13,476 bases of DNA from Microcaldota archaeon (GTDB lineage: Archaea; Micrarchaeota; Micrarchaeia; Anstonellales; Bilamarchaeaceae). A program made the position numbers and the translations under genes. This document shows, one piece after another, positions 7,495 to 13,476 of this stretch. The stretch covers positions 1,906 to 15,381 of the forward strand of contig DYTL01000002.1 in the NCBI GenBank assembly GCA_020726005.1. The letters are read 5' to 3'. Each line of letters begins with the position of its first letter. Position 1 is the first letter of the stretch. The notes under the pieces are model-generated. The model saw only the letters and a program-made list of their open reading frames with translations. It did no database searches and was not told the DNA's origin.

Positions 7495-8307
7495 CTATAT
7501 CACCATATCTTCAAGTTCTTGGGCCAAGGATGGAATCATTTTTTCCCATTCAAACGTTTTAAGCATTTCATCTGCGGTGAGTATTCCTATTTCTACATTA
7601 AGTGCATTTGTTAGAACAGCTTTAAGTTCCTGCACTTGGCTTCTTGCTGCCGCGAGCGCGGATTCTTTGGTTATTCCTGTTGCTGTGGTCATCGCATATG
7701 CGAGCGCGCCCATAGGTTTTATTCCTTTAATAAGTTTATTAAGTTCTACGTCCCATTTCGCAACATCGCGTTCGTATCTATCAAGCTTGAGTGTGTCTGC
7801 TTCTGGTTTATCCCGTTCCCGTGCTAAGCGAAGTTGGGCTTCGGCTCTTTTTGTCTCTATTATTTTTCTTTTTTCAGAAATATTTTCAACGTAAAGAAGA
7901 TATGATATTTTCGTAACGAATTTCATATTTGAAATTGCGCGTTCAAAAAACTCGTTATATGCCATATTTTGTTCCATATTTTTTTCAGTCGCGCTTTCAA
8001 AAATCCTTATACCCAAAAACATAGATGCATAGTAAATACCGCTTCCGCCTTTTTTTAATATCGCATCCTGGCTCGGAGGAATTTCATACGCACTTTCAAA
8101 ATTTGTTGAAATCTTTGTTTGACCTGTAATTAAAGGAACAAAAATATATCCATATTTATAAAAGAGCATTGCGCATAGTCCTCCAAAACCCGCAATAATG
8201 GCTCCAATAAAACTTATCGGACTTCCACTCACAAACGAACCCATTGCTCCAATAAACCCAAGCGCCATAGCGCCATAAGCAAATAATGTTGATTGATTTA
8301 ATGCCAT
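7495..8307 (-). CDS. VirB3/PrgI-like two-TM protein with VirB4 N-terminal-like domain
   Basis: 270 residues, first gene of the operon. TM helices at about 8-26 and 32-56 form a hairpin like VirB3/PrgI. A soluble region (about 85-260) follows the pattern of the VirB4/TraC N-terminal domain: SGIYYASMFLGIRIF, a strand in SYLLYVENIS, a charged helical stretch (145-195: KRAEAQLRLARERDKP..), then GALAYAMTTATG, a long helix (SALAAARSQVQELKAVL), VEIGILTADEML and the closing FEWEKMIPS. The motor that normally follows is a separate gene. ATG at 8307 has AGGTGA at 8314-8319. Pieces resembling two secretion components are thus joined while VirB4 is split. The assignment is by pattern recognition; structure comparison would settle it. 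Confidence 0.7.
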   Translation of the reverse strand: MALNQSTLFAYGAMALGFIGAMGSFVSGSPISFIGAIIAGFGGLCAMLFYKYGYIFVPLITGQTKISTNFESAYEIPPSQDAILKKGGSGIYYASMFLGIRIFESATEKNMEQNMAYNEFFERAISNMKFVTKISYLLYVENISEKRKIIETKRAEAQLRLARERDKPEADTLKLDRYERDVAKWDVELNKLIKGIKPMGALAYAMTTATGITKESALAAARSQVQELKAVLTNALNVEIGILTADEMLKTFEWEKMIPSLAQELEDMVI

Positions 8308-8495
8308 AATGTTTCACCTGTGTATAAATTGCAGGATTGATTTTAAAACATATCTTTTAAACTTTTTCAAAAAAAGTTTAATCAAAAACTTACAACTAAA
8401 ATTTTTTCAAAAAGAAATTTCTAAATTCACGCGTACATTGAAATTACAATTAACTATAAAATAAACATTTATATTCTAATTGATTATATTCTATT
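8308..8495. promoter_or_regulatory. Divergent promoter region with palindromes
   Basis: This 188-base spacer drives the minus-strand membrane operon and the plus-strand DHH operon. Minus: TTTAAAAGATA at 8351-8361 as TATA box and AGGTGA at 8314-8319. Plus: TTTATAT at 8468-8474, centred about 25 bases before the ATG at 8496, giving a leaderless transcript. Between them lies a perfect inverted repeat (8358-8367 with 8371-8380) and a similar imperfect palindrome near 8400-8420. No RNA gene or open frame is seen. Confidence 0.6.
8358..8380. repeat. Perfect inverted repeat, candidate operator
   Basis: TAAACTTTTT (8358-8367) and its exact reverse complement (8371-8380) flank a three-base centre. 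It overlaps the edge of the probable TATA box of the membrane operon, a position where a bound repressor would exclude TBP. AT-rich chance palindromes are possible. Confidence 0.45.
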
Positions 8496-9863
8496 ATGGT
8501 TTCAATTGAATTAAAAGGTATTATCACAAAGGTCTATGGACGCAATTTGTTTACTTATACATTACACGACGGCAATCTAGCAACAGAGTTTTTATGTACG
8601 CAGTTTTTCCAGCCAGGCGAAAGTGTAAATGTATTATGTAGAAGTGAAGAAAAATTCGGACGAACTGTTCTCATAGCTGAAAAAATAGAAAAATGTAATG
8701 ATATCTATTCTGAAATAGAGCAAAAGATAGGACAAAATGCAAAACTTTTCGCACTCCTTTCTGACTCCGAATTAAAAATAATGGGTTCTGATTTTGAAAA
8801 AATTGCTAGGAAACTTTATGCAGCGCAGCAACTCGAACGTTTTATTGTTGTAAAATTTCATGGCGATGCTGATGGAATATCCGCAGCGCTTATTTTAAAA
8901 AAATTTCTTAAAGCTAATTATTTTCAGCAAAATGCAGCCATTTATTCAGTAGGAGATGCAATAAAAGATATTGAAAAAATTGGACAGTATTTTCGCCCTC
9001 TTCTAATTATGGTGGATTTCGGAAGCGGTGAAGATAGTTCAAGAGGACTTGCGCTTGCAAAAGCAGGCGAAATAGAATTAATAAGCATAGATCATCATCC
9101 TCCAAGTGAGTTTTCAGTTTTGAGTTTCGCGTTGAGCTTGAATCCATGGAATGCTGGATACGAGGATGGTTCAAAATATCCTACTGGATTTTTATGTGCT
9201 ATGCTTGCAAATATGTTTGGTATAGATTCAGAAGGATTTGAAAAAATCGCTTGTGCAGGCGATAAAAGTACAATTCTTTCTATTTCAAATGAAGAAAAAA
9301 ATAAGGCGCTTGTTTTAGATTTTGCAGCTACTTATTCAGGTTTCGGAAATGGAATTGACTTTTATTTACAAGTTCTTTCCAAAAACGAATTATTCAATTC
9401 CATGCTTATGCAAGCAAATGTAAAACTTGAAGAAGCAGATCGTATTTTGAAAAATAATATAAAAAGTAGAAGTACTCAAAATATTGAAATTTTCTGGTTT
9501 AATTTAGATAGCGTAGCGGAAAAAAAGGAATTTCCAAATAAGGGCAAAATAACTGGAAGGGTTTTTGATTTGGTCAATAGTAATAAACCAGTTGCAGTAA
9601 TTGGCATCAGCAAAAAAACACTGATATTCCGTTTTAATGATATAGCAGTTTCAAAAGGTATACGCACAGATGAAATAATAAAACAAATGAAAAACAATTT
9701 TTCTGATTTTATTGAGAATGGGGGTGGACATGCGTACGCTGCTGCACTTAGAATAAAGGATCCAACTACTTATAGCAATTGTCTTTTGAAATTTCCGAAA
9801 TTTCAAGAAGGTTTTGAAAATATTGCATTAGAAGAAATTATAAAAATAATAACTGCATATTAA
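8496..9863 (+). CDS. OB-fold plus DHH/DHHA1 phosphoesterase, archaeal RecJ-like
   Basis: 455 residues. An N-terminal OB-like beta domain (about 1-66) precedes a DHH phosphoesterase core: HGDADG (122-127, metal ligands H122, D124, D126), VDFGSG (173-178, D174), DHH (199-201), and CAGDKS (253-258) as the fourth motif. DHHA1 carries GGGHAYAA (409-416), the nucleic-acid end-binding loop. Relatives include RecJ single-strand exonucleases, archaeal GAN/Cdc45-like proteins and NrnA-type oligonucleotide phosphatases, so Mn2+-dependent 5'-3' cleavage of ssDNA or RNA is expected. All catalytic residues seem present. The start is fixed by a TATA box about 25 bases upstream (leaderless). It is first of a three-gene operon with two membrane proteins and is divergent from the VirB4-type operon, which could mean a nucleic-acid-related link. 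Confidence 0.88.
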   Translation: MVSIELKGIITKVYGRNLFTYTLHDGNLATEFLCTQFFQPGESVNVLCRSEEKFGRTVLIAEKIEKCNDIYSEIEQKIGQNAKLFALLSDSELKIMGSDFEKIARKLYAAQQLERFIVVKFHGDADGISAALILKKFLKANYFQQNAAIYSVGDAIKDIEKIGQYFRPLLIMVDFGSGEDSSRGLALAKAGEIELISIDHHPPSEFSVLSFALSLNPWNAGYEDGSKYPTGFLCAMLANMFGIDSEGFEKIACAGDKSTILSISNEEKNKALVLDFAATYSGFGNGIDFYLQVLSKNELFNSMLMQANVKLEEADRILKNNIKSRSTQNIEIFWFNLDSVAEKKEFPNKGKITGRVFDLVNSNKPVAVIGISKKTLIFRFNDIAVSKGIRTDEIIKQMKNNFSDFIENGGGHAYAAALRIKDPTTYSNCLLKFPKFQEGFENIALEEIIKIITAY

Positions 9864-9867
9864 TAAT

Positions 9868-10374
9868 ATGACAAAAGAATGCGGAAAAAAAAGAAAACTT
9901 TCAAACGTGGTATTTATTATTTGGGGCACAAAAGGAATTACAACTATCATTTTCATATTCGCTCTTTTATTTTTCCTATTTTCTTTACATAAACAAAATT
10001 TGTTTTTTATTCCTTATGAACAGTTTTCTTTTTACGCAGTAAGTGCGACTGCATTTTGCATTCTTATATATTTAGGTTATCTCAAGATAAAACACGACAA
10101 CCATTTTTATATCCTTACTGATAGCGAACTCATAATACGTTCCGGCATTTTGAACAGCGAACGAATTATTATACCTTATATTCAGATAGAATGCGTAAAT
10201 GCTTCGCAGAGCATAATCCAACGAATTTTTAGAGTTGGAACTTTGATAATAGAAACTGCGGGAGGGGTTTCTGGAAAAGCAGAAGGTATTATACCGCACA
10301 TATCAAATCACAAAGAAGTGATTTCTGAAATTCTCGAAAAAATAGAAATAGCAAAACGCGAGATAAATGTTTAA
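9868..10374 (+). CDS. PH-domain (DUF304/YdbS-like) membrane protein
   Basis: 168 residues: short basic N-terminus, two TM helices (about 22-40 and 52-73), then a bacterial-type PH domain (about 80-160). Recognisable blocks are LTDSELIIRSGIL (83-95), IIPYIQIECVN, GTLIIETAG (124-132) and AEGIIPHISN (138-147). PF03703-type domains sit on the cytoplasmic membrane face; their molecular job is poorly known. It starts four bases after the stop of the DHH gene and overlaps the next start by eight bases, so the three genes are co-translated. It is a clear paralogue of the PH-domain gene on the opposite strand (11206-11901) but lacks that protein's coiled-coil tail. Confidence 0.82.
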   Translation: MTKECGKKRKLSNVVFIIWGTKGITTIIFIFALLFFLFSLHKQNLFFIPYEQFSFYAVSATAFCILIYLGYLKIKHDNHFYILTDSELIIRSGILNSERIIIPYIQIECVNASQSIIQRIFRVGTLIIETAGGVSGKAEGIIPHISNHKEVISEILEKIEIAKREINV

Positions 10375-11053
10375 ATTATATACCCCAAGAACTGTCGTTA
10401 TTTCAATAGGTTTAGTGATTGCGCTTTTTATTTTTTCTTTTTTCTTTTTTACCGCTAATTTCAAACCGGTTTATTATAAAGAACAAATATTGCACAAGAA
10501 CAAAATTTTTACTCCAAAACCAGGAGATGTTCTTATTTATGAATACAATATCTTGAATGAGAGCGGAAATATTTCTTTTTTATTTTGGAGAAAAGTAATA
10601 GAAAATAGAAATTTCACAGTGATTTATGCAAATTGTACTACGGTTACTATTGCTGGTTCCAATATTTCAACGTGTATAAATGCAAATGGAACAGATGAGG
10701 AAAGCAACCAGAGTCTTAATTCGGGATTTTTCTTTTTCGCACCGTGGATGCTTGCGCTTTCTGATAATTTCAATTGGAAATCACAAGTAGTAAACAGTAT
10801 AAGTCATGAGCCGTTAGAGAATTTTTCTGTTTTATATATTAAAAAAACAATATTTTTAGGAAGGGATGCTTATGTTGCGAAAGTAGAAAGTAATGGAATT
10901 TTTGGTAATATTGAAAAAAAAATCTGGATAGATGTACAAAATAGGATAGTGCTAAAAGAAGAAGGAAAAAATTATACATTCAAACTTATTCGTGCGTGGT
11001 TTCCCTTATCAGAGATTAATCAGACTGTTTTTTCACAACCTCAATTGGAATAA
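10367..11053 (+). CDS. Membrane-anchored exported protein, heavily sequon-rich, unknown function
   Basis: 228 residues. A single hydrophobic segment (about 10-29) after a short basic start acts as signal anchor; the remaining 198 residues are extracytoplasmic and beta-rich. They hold ten N-X-S/T sequons (N64, N68, N82, N89, N99, N107, N114, N152, N202, N218), so heavy AglB-type N-glycosylation is likely. C90 and C103 could form a disulfide. The opening of the outer domain (TPKPGDVLIYEY, 49-60) recalls exported proteins that begin with a short beta-sandwich. The ATG overlaps the preceding PH-domain gene by eight bases. Its 3' end overlaps the convergent rpoK by 38 bases. The family is not recognised. 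Confidence 0.75.
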   Translation: MFKLYTPRTVVISIGLVIALFIFSFFFFTANFKPVYYKEQILHKNKIFTPKPGDVLIYEYNILNESGNISFLFWRKVIENRNFTVIYANCTTVTIAGSNISTCINANGTDEESNQSLNSGFFFFAPWMLALSDNFNWKSQVVNSISHEPLENFSVLYIKKTIFLGRDAYVAKVESNGIFGNIEKKIWIDVQNRIVLKEEGKNYTFKLIRAWFPLSEINQTVFSQPQLE

Positions 11054-11195
11054 CATTATTTTTAAATTCTTTTTCAGCAATTTTTATATAATCTATTTCT
11101 TTATCGCTTATTTCGACAAGTGGAGGAGCACCAACATAGAGTTGAAATGCCCTTGCACCAATTATTCTTGCTTTTTCATATTTAGTAATATCCAT
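11016..11195 (-). CDS. rpoK: DNA-directed RNA polymerase subunit K (Rpb6/omega family)
   Basis: 59 residues matching the conserved core of archaeal RpoK: YEKARIIGARAFQLYVGAPP (5-24) and the C-terminal FKNNVIPIEVVKK (44-56). RpoK is the archaeal counterpart of eukaryotic Rpb6 and bacterial omega and helps assembly and stability of the polymerase core. Length is like the short archaeal versions. ATG at 11195 is chosen because the family begins here and the preceding in-frame codons (11196-11291) belong to the other gene's coiled-coil tail region; AAGGGT lies just upstream. It starts ten bases after the stop of the PH-domain gene, so the two are cotranscribed. Its last 38 bases overlap the 3' end of the convergent plus-strand gene. 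Confidence 0.92.
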   Translation of the reverse strand: MDITKYEKARIIGARAFQLYVGAPPLVEISDKEIDYIKIAEKEFKNNVIPIEVVKKQSD

Positions 11196-11205
11196 ATTTA
11201 TACCC

Positions 11206-11901
11206 TTAAGCTTTCTTCTGTTTTTTTGTTTTAAGAATACTTTTTTTCTCATCCATCTTTTTATACCTTTCGCTTTCAAGTTGTTCTTCAAGTTTTGAAA
11301 TATGCTCCCTTAAAGTGTGCAGTTCTGCATTAAGGGCAGATATTTCTTCTATTAACTTTTCTTCAGTGGAAAGTTGTTTTGTTGCAGGTCTTTTTAATGC
11401 ATCAGTATGATTATGCTCTACTTTTTCTAAAATTTGATTTATTAATTCCTGGTAATTGTTTATTCCAGGTATAATCCCTTCAGCTTCATTTGGATTGGTT
11501 CCGGCTGTTTCTACTTTTATATTTGCAAGACCTAAAATTCTTTCAAGAATTGGACGAGAAACATTTACATTTTGTACTTTCTCAAATGGAATTGCTATTC
11601 TATCTATATGCAATATTCCGCGTCTTATTGTTATTTCGGTTTCTGAAATGTAATAGGTATAATTTCTGTATTTTAGCTCAACCCATATTAAATATGGGAC
11701 AAGTATTACGCCAGCAAGCATAAGGAACATAAATGGAAATAGCGTAATCGGTACCCCAAATAATCCATCCGGGAATACATGTGGTGAAATTCCAGAAATA
11801 AATAGCCACACGCATATTACTAATATTATTGTTTTGAATGCCCAAAGTATTTTTACTTTTGGGTCAAGATGTTTTATTTTATCTTTGTCAATTGGTATCA
11901 T
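11206..11901 (-). CDS. PH-domain (DUF304/YdbS-like) membrane protein with coiled-coil tail
   Basis: 231 residues: two TM helices (about 21-40 and 53-74), a PF03703-type PH domain (about 80-160) and a C-terminal coiled coil (about 177-218) ending in a lysine-rich tail. PH blocks are YISETEITIRRGIL (82-95), IAIPFEKVQNVNVS, ANIKVETAG and EAEGIIPGINNY. The same blocks in the same order occur in the plus-strand gene at 9868, so the two are paralogues; the coiled coil is specific to this copy. ATG at 11901 has AAAGGAAA upstream. It follows the M28 peptidase remnant, whose last frame ends two bases before this start, and precedes rpoK by ten bases. Cytoplasmic-face membrane scaffolding is possible; function is unknown. 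Confidence 0.82.
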   Translation of the reverse strand: MIPIDKDKIKHLDPKVKILWAFKTIILVICVWLFISGISPHVFPDGLFGVPITLFPFMFLMLAGVILVPYLIWVELKYRNYTYYISETEITIRRGILHIDRIAIPFEKVQNVNVSRPILERILGLANIKVETAGTNPNEAEGIIPGINNYQELINQILEKVEHNHTDALKRPATKQLSTEEKLIEEISALNAELHTLREHISKLEEQLESERYKKMDEKKSILKTKKQKKA

Positions 11902-11903
11902 AA

Positions 11904-12484
11904 TTAAATTTCCTTTGTTTTGTTTTTGTATTGGATAATGATTTTGTTAACATATCCAACGATTTCTTTCATTGTTGCGGAGTATGACAGAACTTATAAG
12001 GTGACGAACTAAAGTGGATAATATCAATTCCTTTTTTATAAAATATATATTGTATATTTTTATTAATTTTTGCAACTTCTATTAACGCACTAACACCAGA
12101 AACATTATCATTTGCACCTGGAGAATTTAAGATTGAATCATAATGTGCGCATACCACTATTTTTTTCTTTGAATTATTTTTAGTAATAATATTGTATATA
12201 TGTTGGTCTTTAATAAATTTGGATTGTATAGATGCTTCGACTTTTAATATTCCCTGTATTTTCCCAGAACCACTCCAAAGAACAGGCAATACTTTTACGG
12301 ATTCACCATTGATTTTAATTTCTGGTTTTTCAATTACCTTCCACCCAATAAAAGATATTCGTTGAAATTTTGTTTTATATCCAAGTGCCTTAAGTTTTTT
12401 AGTAAAAACATCTCTAATCAAATTGCACTGTTTAGTTCCTGCTACCCGAGACATTTTTGATATTTCTTTAATTAATTTTAACAT
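11904..12484 (-). pseudogene. M28-family metallopeptidase, internally deleted and frameshifted
   Basis: The first frame (12484 to 11969, 171 residues) opens like an M28 zinc aminopeptidase: SRVAGTKQCNLIRD (12-25), KKLKALGYKTKFQ, then VVCAHYDS (110-117, zinc ligands H114 and D116 region) and GANDNVSG (123-130, bridging Asp). It then jumps from NIQYIFYKKG to IDIIHFSSSPYKFCHTP, which matches the family's C-terminal zinc-His block. The central catalytic glutamate pair and a further Asp ligand, roughly 80-100 residues, are missing. The frame ends at TGA right after HTPQQ, while an overlapping frame (11972 to 11904) continues with MKEIVGYVNKII, the usual M28 C-terminal helix. Two deletions, one shifting the frame, fit; the enzyme cannot be active. 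The remnant sits between GGGP synthase and the PH-domain gene in the same direction. Confidence 0.78.
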
Positions 12485-12554
12485 AATTTTATCTCTTTAT
12501 ATTGTTTTTTGCATGGATTTTTGAAAAGAATGAGTTTCTTGTTTATTATCGCGC

Positions 12555-13331
12555 CTATTGTACACATAGTTTCGCGCCTTCTCTTACCGCCTTTACAAAA
12601 TCTGTTACCTTTTGCGCTCCACTTTCACTTTCAAATGCGGTTCCAACTTGAATTATGTCCGCACCGGCTTTCATTACGTTTTTCGCTTGTTCAGGTGTTT
12701 TTATTCCACCCGCAACAATATACGGAACATCTAAAATAGAAGAAACTGTTTTTACCATTTCAAGTGGAATATGCCCGATTGCAGGGTTGCTTCCAGCATC
12801 AGTAATTACAAATTTGAAACCCATATATTGCGCACCTAATGCCATTGCAGCCGCAAGCTTCGGTTTATCACGTGGAATAAGATTCGCTTCGCCTACCCAT
12901 CCAACTGTTCCTCCTGGTTCAATAACAATGTATCCTACGGACAATGGTTCTATTCCATACTGTTTTACGATTGGAGCTGCGAGCATTTGCGCGTGCGTAA
13001 TCCAATATGGATTTTTAGAATTAAGCAAACTCATAAAATAAACCGCGTCCGCGTATTTTGTAATTGTGTTTATGTTTCCGGGAAAAAGCACGATTGGAAC
13101 ATTCACATTTTCTTTAATCCTTTCTGCAACTGTATCAAGAAGTTCGCCTTGAATTCCTGTGCTTCCTCCTATAAGGATTATATCCACTCCGCCTTCATTC
13201 GCGGTTTTAGCTGTTTTAATTGCAACATCAATATTTATGTAATCTAGCGGGTCTATTAACGCAAACATCAGTCCTTTTTTTCGTTCCAACTCGTCATAAA
13301 TATATTTTTCAATTTTTCCGGGTTGTATCAT
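12555..13331 (-). CDS. Geranylgeranylglyceryl phosphate synthase
   Basis: 258 residues, TIM-barrel prenyltransferase joining sn-glycerol-1-phosphate to geranylgeranyl diphosphate, the first committed step of archaeal ether-lipid synthesis. Motifs in order: ALIDP (24-28), GGSTG (55-59), PIVLFPGN (79-86), YIVIEPGGTVGWVG (134-147), TDAGSNP (177-183), VAGGI (206-210) and VGTAFE (229-234), the last two forming the phosphate-binding end of the barrel. The length and the YIVIEPGG loop suit archaeal group II enzymes. ATG at 13331 is preferred over the in-frame TTG at 13355, which would lie at the TATA box; the box sits about 27 bases upstream of the ATG, indicating a leaderless transcript. It appears intact and heads the minus-strand group ending in rpoK. 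Confidence 0.95.
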   Translation of the reverse strand: MIQPGKIEKYIYDELERKKGLMFALIDPLDYINIDVAIKTAKTANEGGVDIILIGGSTGIQGELLDTVAERIKENVNVPIVLFPGNINTITKYADAVYFMSLLNSKNPYWITHAQMLAAPIVKQYGIEPLSVGYIVIEPGGTVGWVGEANLIPRDKPKLAAAMALGAQYMGFKFVITDAGSNPAIGHIPLEMVKTVSSILDVPYIVAGGIKTPEQAKNVMKAGADIIQVGTAFESESGAQKVTDFVKAVREGAKLCVQ

Positions 13332-13353
13332 AACAAATGTTAAGTAATTATAC

Positions 13354-13363
13354 AATATAAAGC
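13354..13363 (-). promoter_or_regulatory. TATA box of the GGGP synthase gene
   Basis: CTTTATATTG on the minus strand is centred about 27 bases before the ATG at 13331 with no ribosome binding site between, indicating a leaderless transcript and fixing the start codon. Confidence 0.6.
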
Positions 13364-13394
13364 TTTCGGGATTCGGAATAATATATAATTTGGG

Positions 13395-13476
13395 TCAAAT
13401 AATTTCAATTAGTTTCGCAACTCCAAAAAACAGGAAATTACATATCGCAATTATTGGAAGCGCAGGAAGTACAGTC
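13395..13476 (-). CDS. Possible C-terminus of a membrane protein, cut by the window edge
   Basis: An open frame enters from the right edge and ends at TGA (13395-13397). Its 26 residues are strongly hydrophobic (LPALPIIAICNFLFFGVA) and end in KLIEII, as a final TM helix would. It lies 63 bases upstream of the GGGP synthase start in the same direction. Too little is present to name a family, and a plus-strand reading of the same bases is also open, so this is tentative. Confidence 0.35.
   Translation of the reverse strand, partial: TVLPALPIIAICNFLFFGVAKLIEII

Noticed and set aside
7577..7894. 105-codon plus-strand open frame with membrane-like composition
   Set aside because: It is antisense to the helical part of the VirB4 N-domain-like gene; Ala/Ser/Leu richness arises from that helix.
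8308..8495. Possible small RNA or CRISPR leader in the divergent spacer
   Set aside because: No repeats in array, no stable GC-containing stem and no conserved RNA signature; the AT palindromes fit promoter control better.
11196..11291. A 32-codon upstream extension of rpoK
   Set aside because: It overlaps the coiled-coil end of the PH-domain gene in another frame and lacks similarity to RpoK, whose conserved region starts at the ATG at 11195.
12509..12739. Plus-strand 76-codon frame opposite the 3' end of GGGP synthase
   Set aside because: It is antisense to a well-conserved enzyme and has no motif of its own.
13332..13355. TTG start adding eight residues to GGGP synthase
   Set aside because: The TTG coincides with the TATA box, and the family start fits the ATG at 13331.
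13390..13476. Plus-strand frame at the right edge reading KLHIAIIGSAGSTV, like the start of a nucleotide-binding fold
   Set aside because: It lacks an ATG, its only upstream start is a TTG badly placed for the nearby TATA-like sequence, and the minus-strand reading with a stop codon is at least as good; unresolved without more sequence.

Overview
The window is AT-rich archaeal DNA. Three genes show this most clearly: a geranylgeranylglyceryl phosphate synthase (ether-lipid synthesis), a 59-residue RNA polymerase subunit K (Rpb6 family), and an OB-fold plus DHH/DHHA1 phosphoesterase of the archaeal RecJ-like kind. Gene starts fit too: leaderless genes have a TATA box centred about 25-27 bases before the start codon, and operon genes have GGTGA-type ribosome binding sites. 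Small genes, tight packing and several decaying genes suit a reduced-genome (DPANN-type, perhaps Micrarchaeota-like) archaeon, but that placement is inference.

Layout. 1-655 (minus) holds remnants of hydrogenase maturation genes: a 29-codon HypC start followed by a frameshifted, internally deleted HydE-type radical SAM gene. Next come an intact beta-carbonic anhydrase (755-1420, minus) and an HTH/ACT-domain protein (1467-2075, minus). From 8307 down to 2176 (minus) runs a tight five-gene operon. In order of transcription it encodes a two-TM protein resembling VirB3/PrgI joined to a VirB4 N-terminal domain; a VirB4/HerA-type ATPase; a zinc-ribbon protein with two TM helices; a coiled-coil protein with a probable winged helix; and an 848-residue surface-exposed membrane protein. 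I read this as a type-IV-secretion-like membrane complex whose VirB4 is split into two genes. Its substrate and function are unknown, and it is the best candidate here for an undescribed system.

A 188-base divergent promoter region holding a perfect 10-bp-arm palindrome separates that operon from a plus-strand operon (8496-11053): DHH phosphoesterase, PH-domain membrane protein, and a membrane-anchored exported protein with ten N-glycosylation sequons. This meets head-on, with a 38-base overlap, a minus-strand group (13331 down to 11016): GGGP synthase, an M28 peptidase pseudogene with deletions, a second PH-domain protein paralogous to the first, and rpoK. A probable C-terminal fragment of another membrane protein enters at the right edge.

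Two themes stand out: the split-VirB4 membrane operon facing a nuclease-like gene, and at least three genes caught in deletion decay (hypC, hydE, M28 peptidase).
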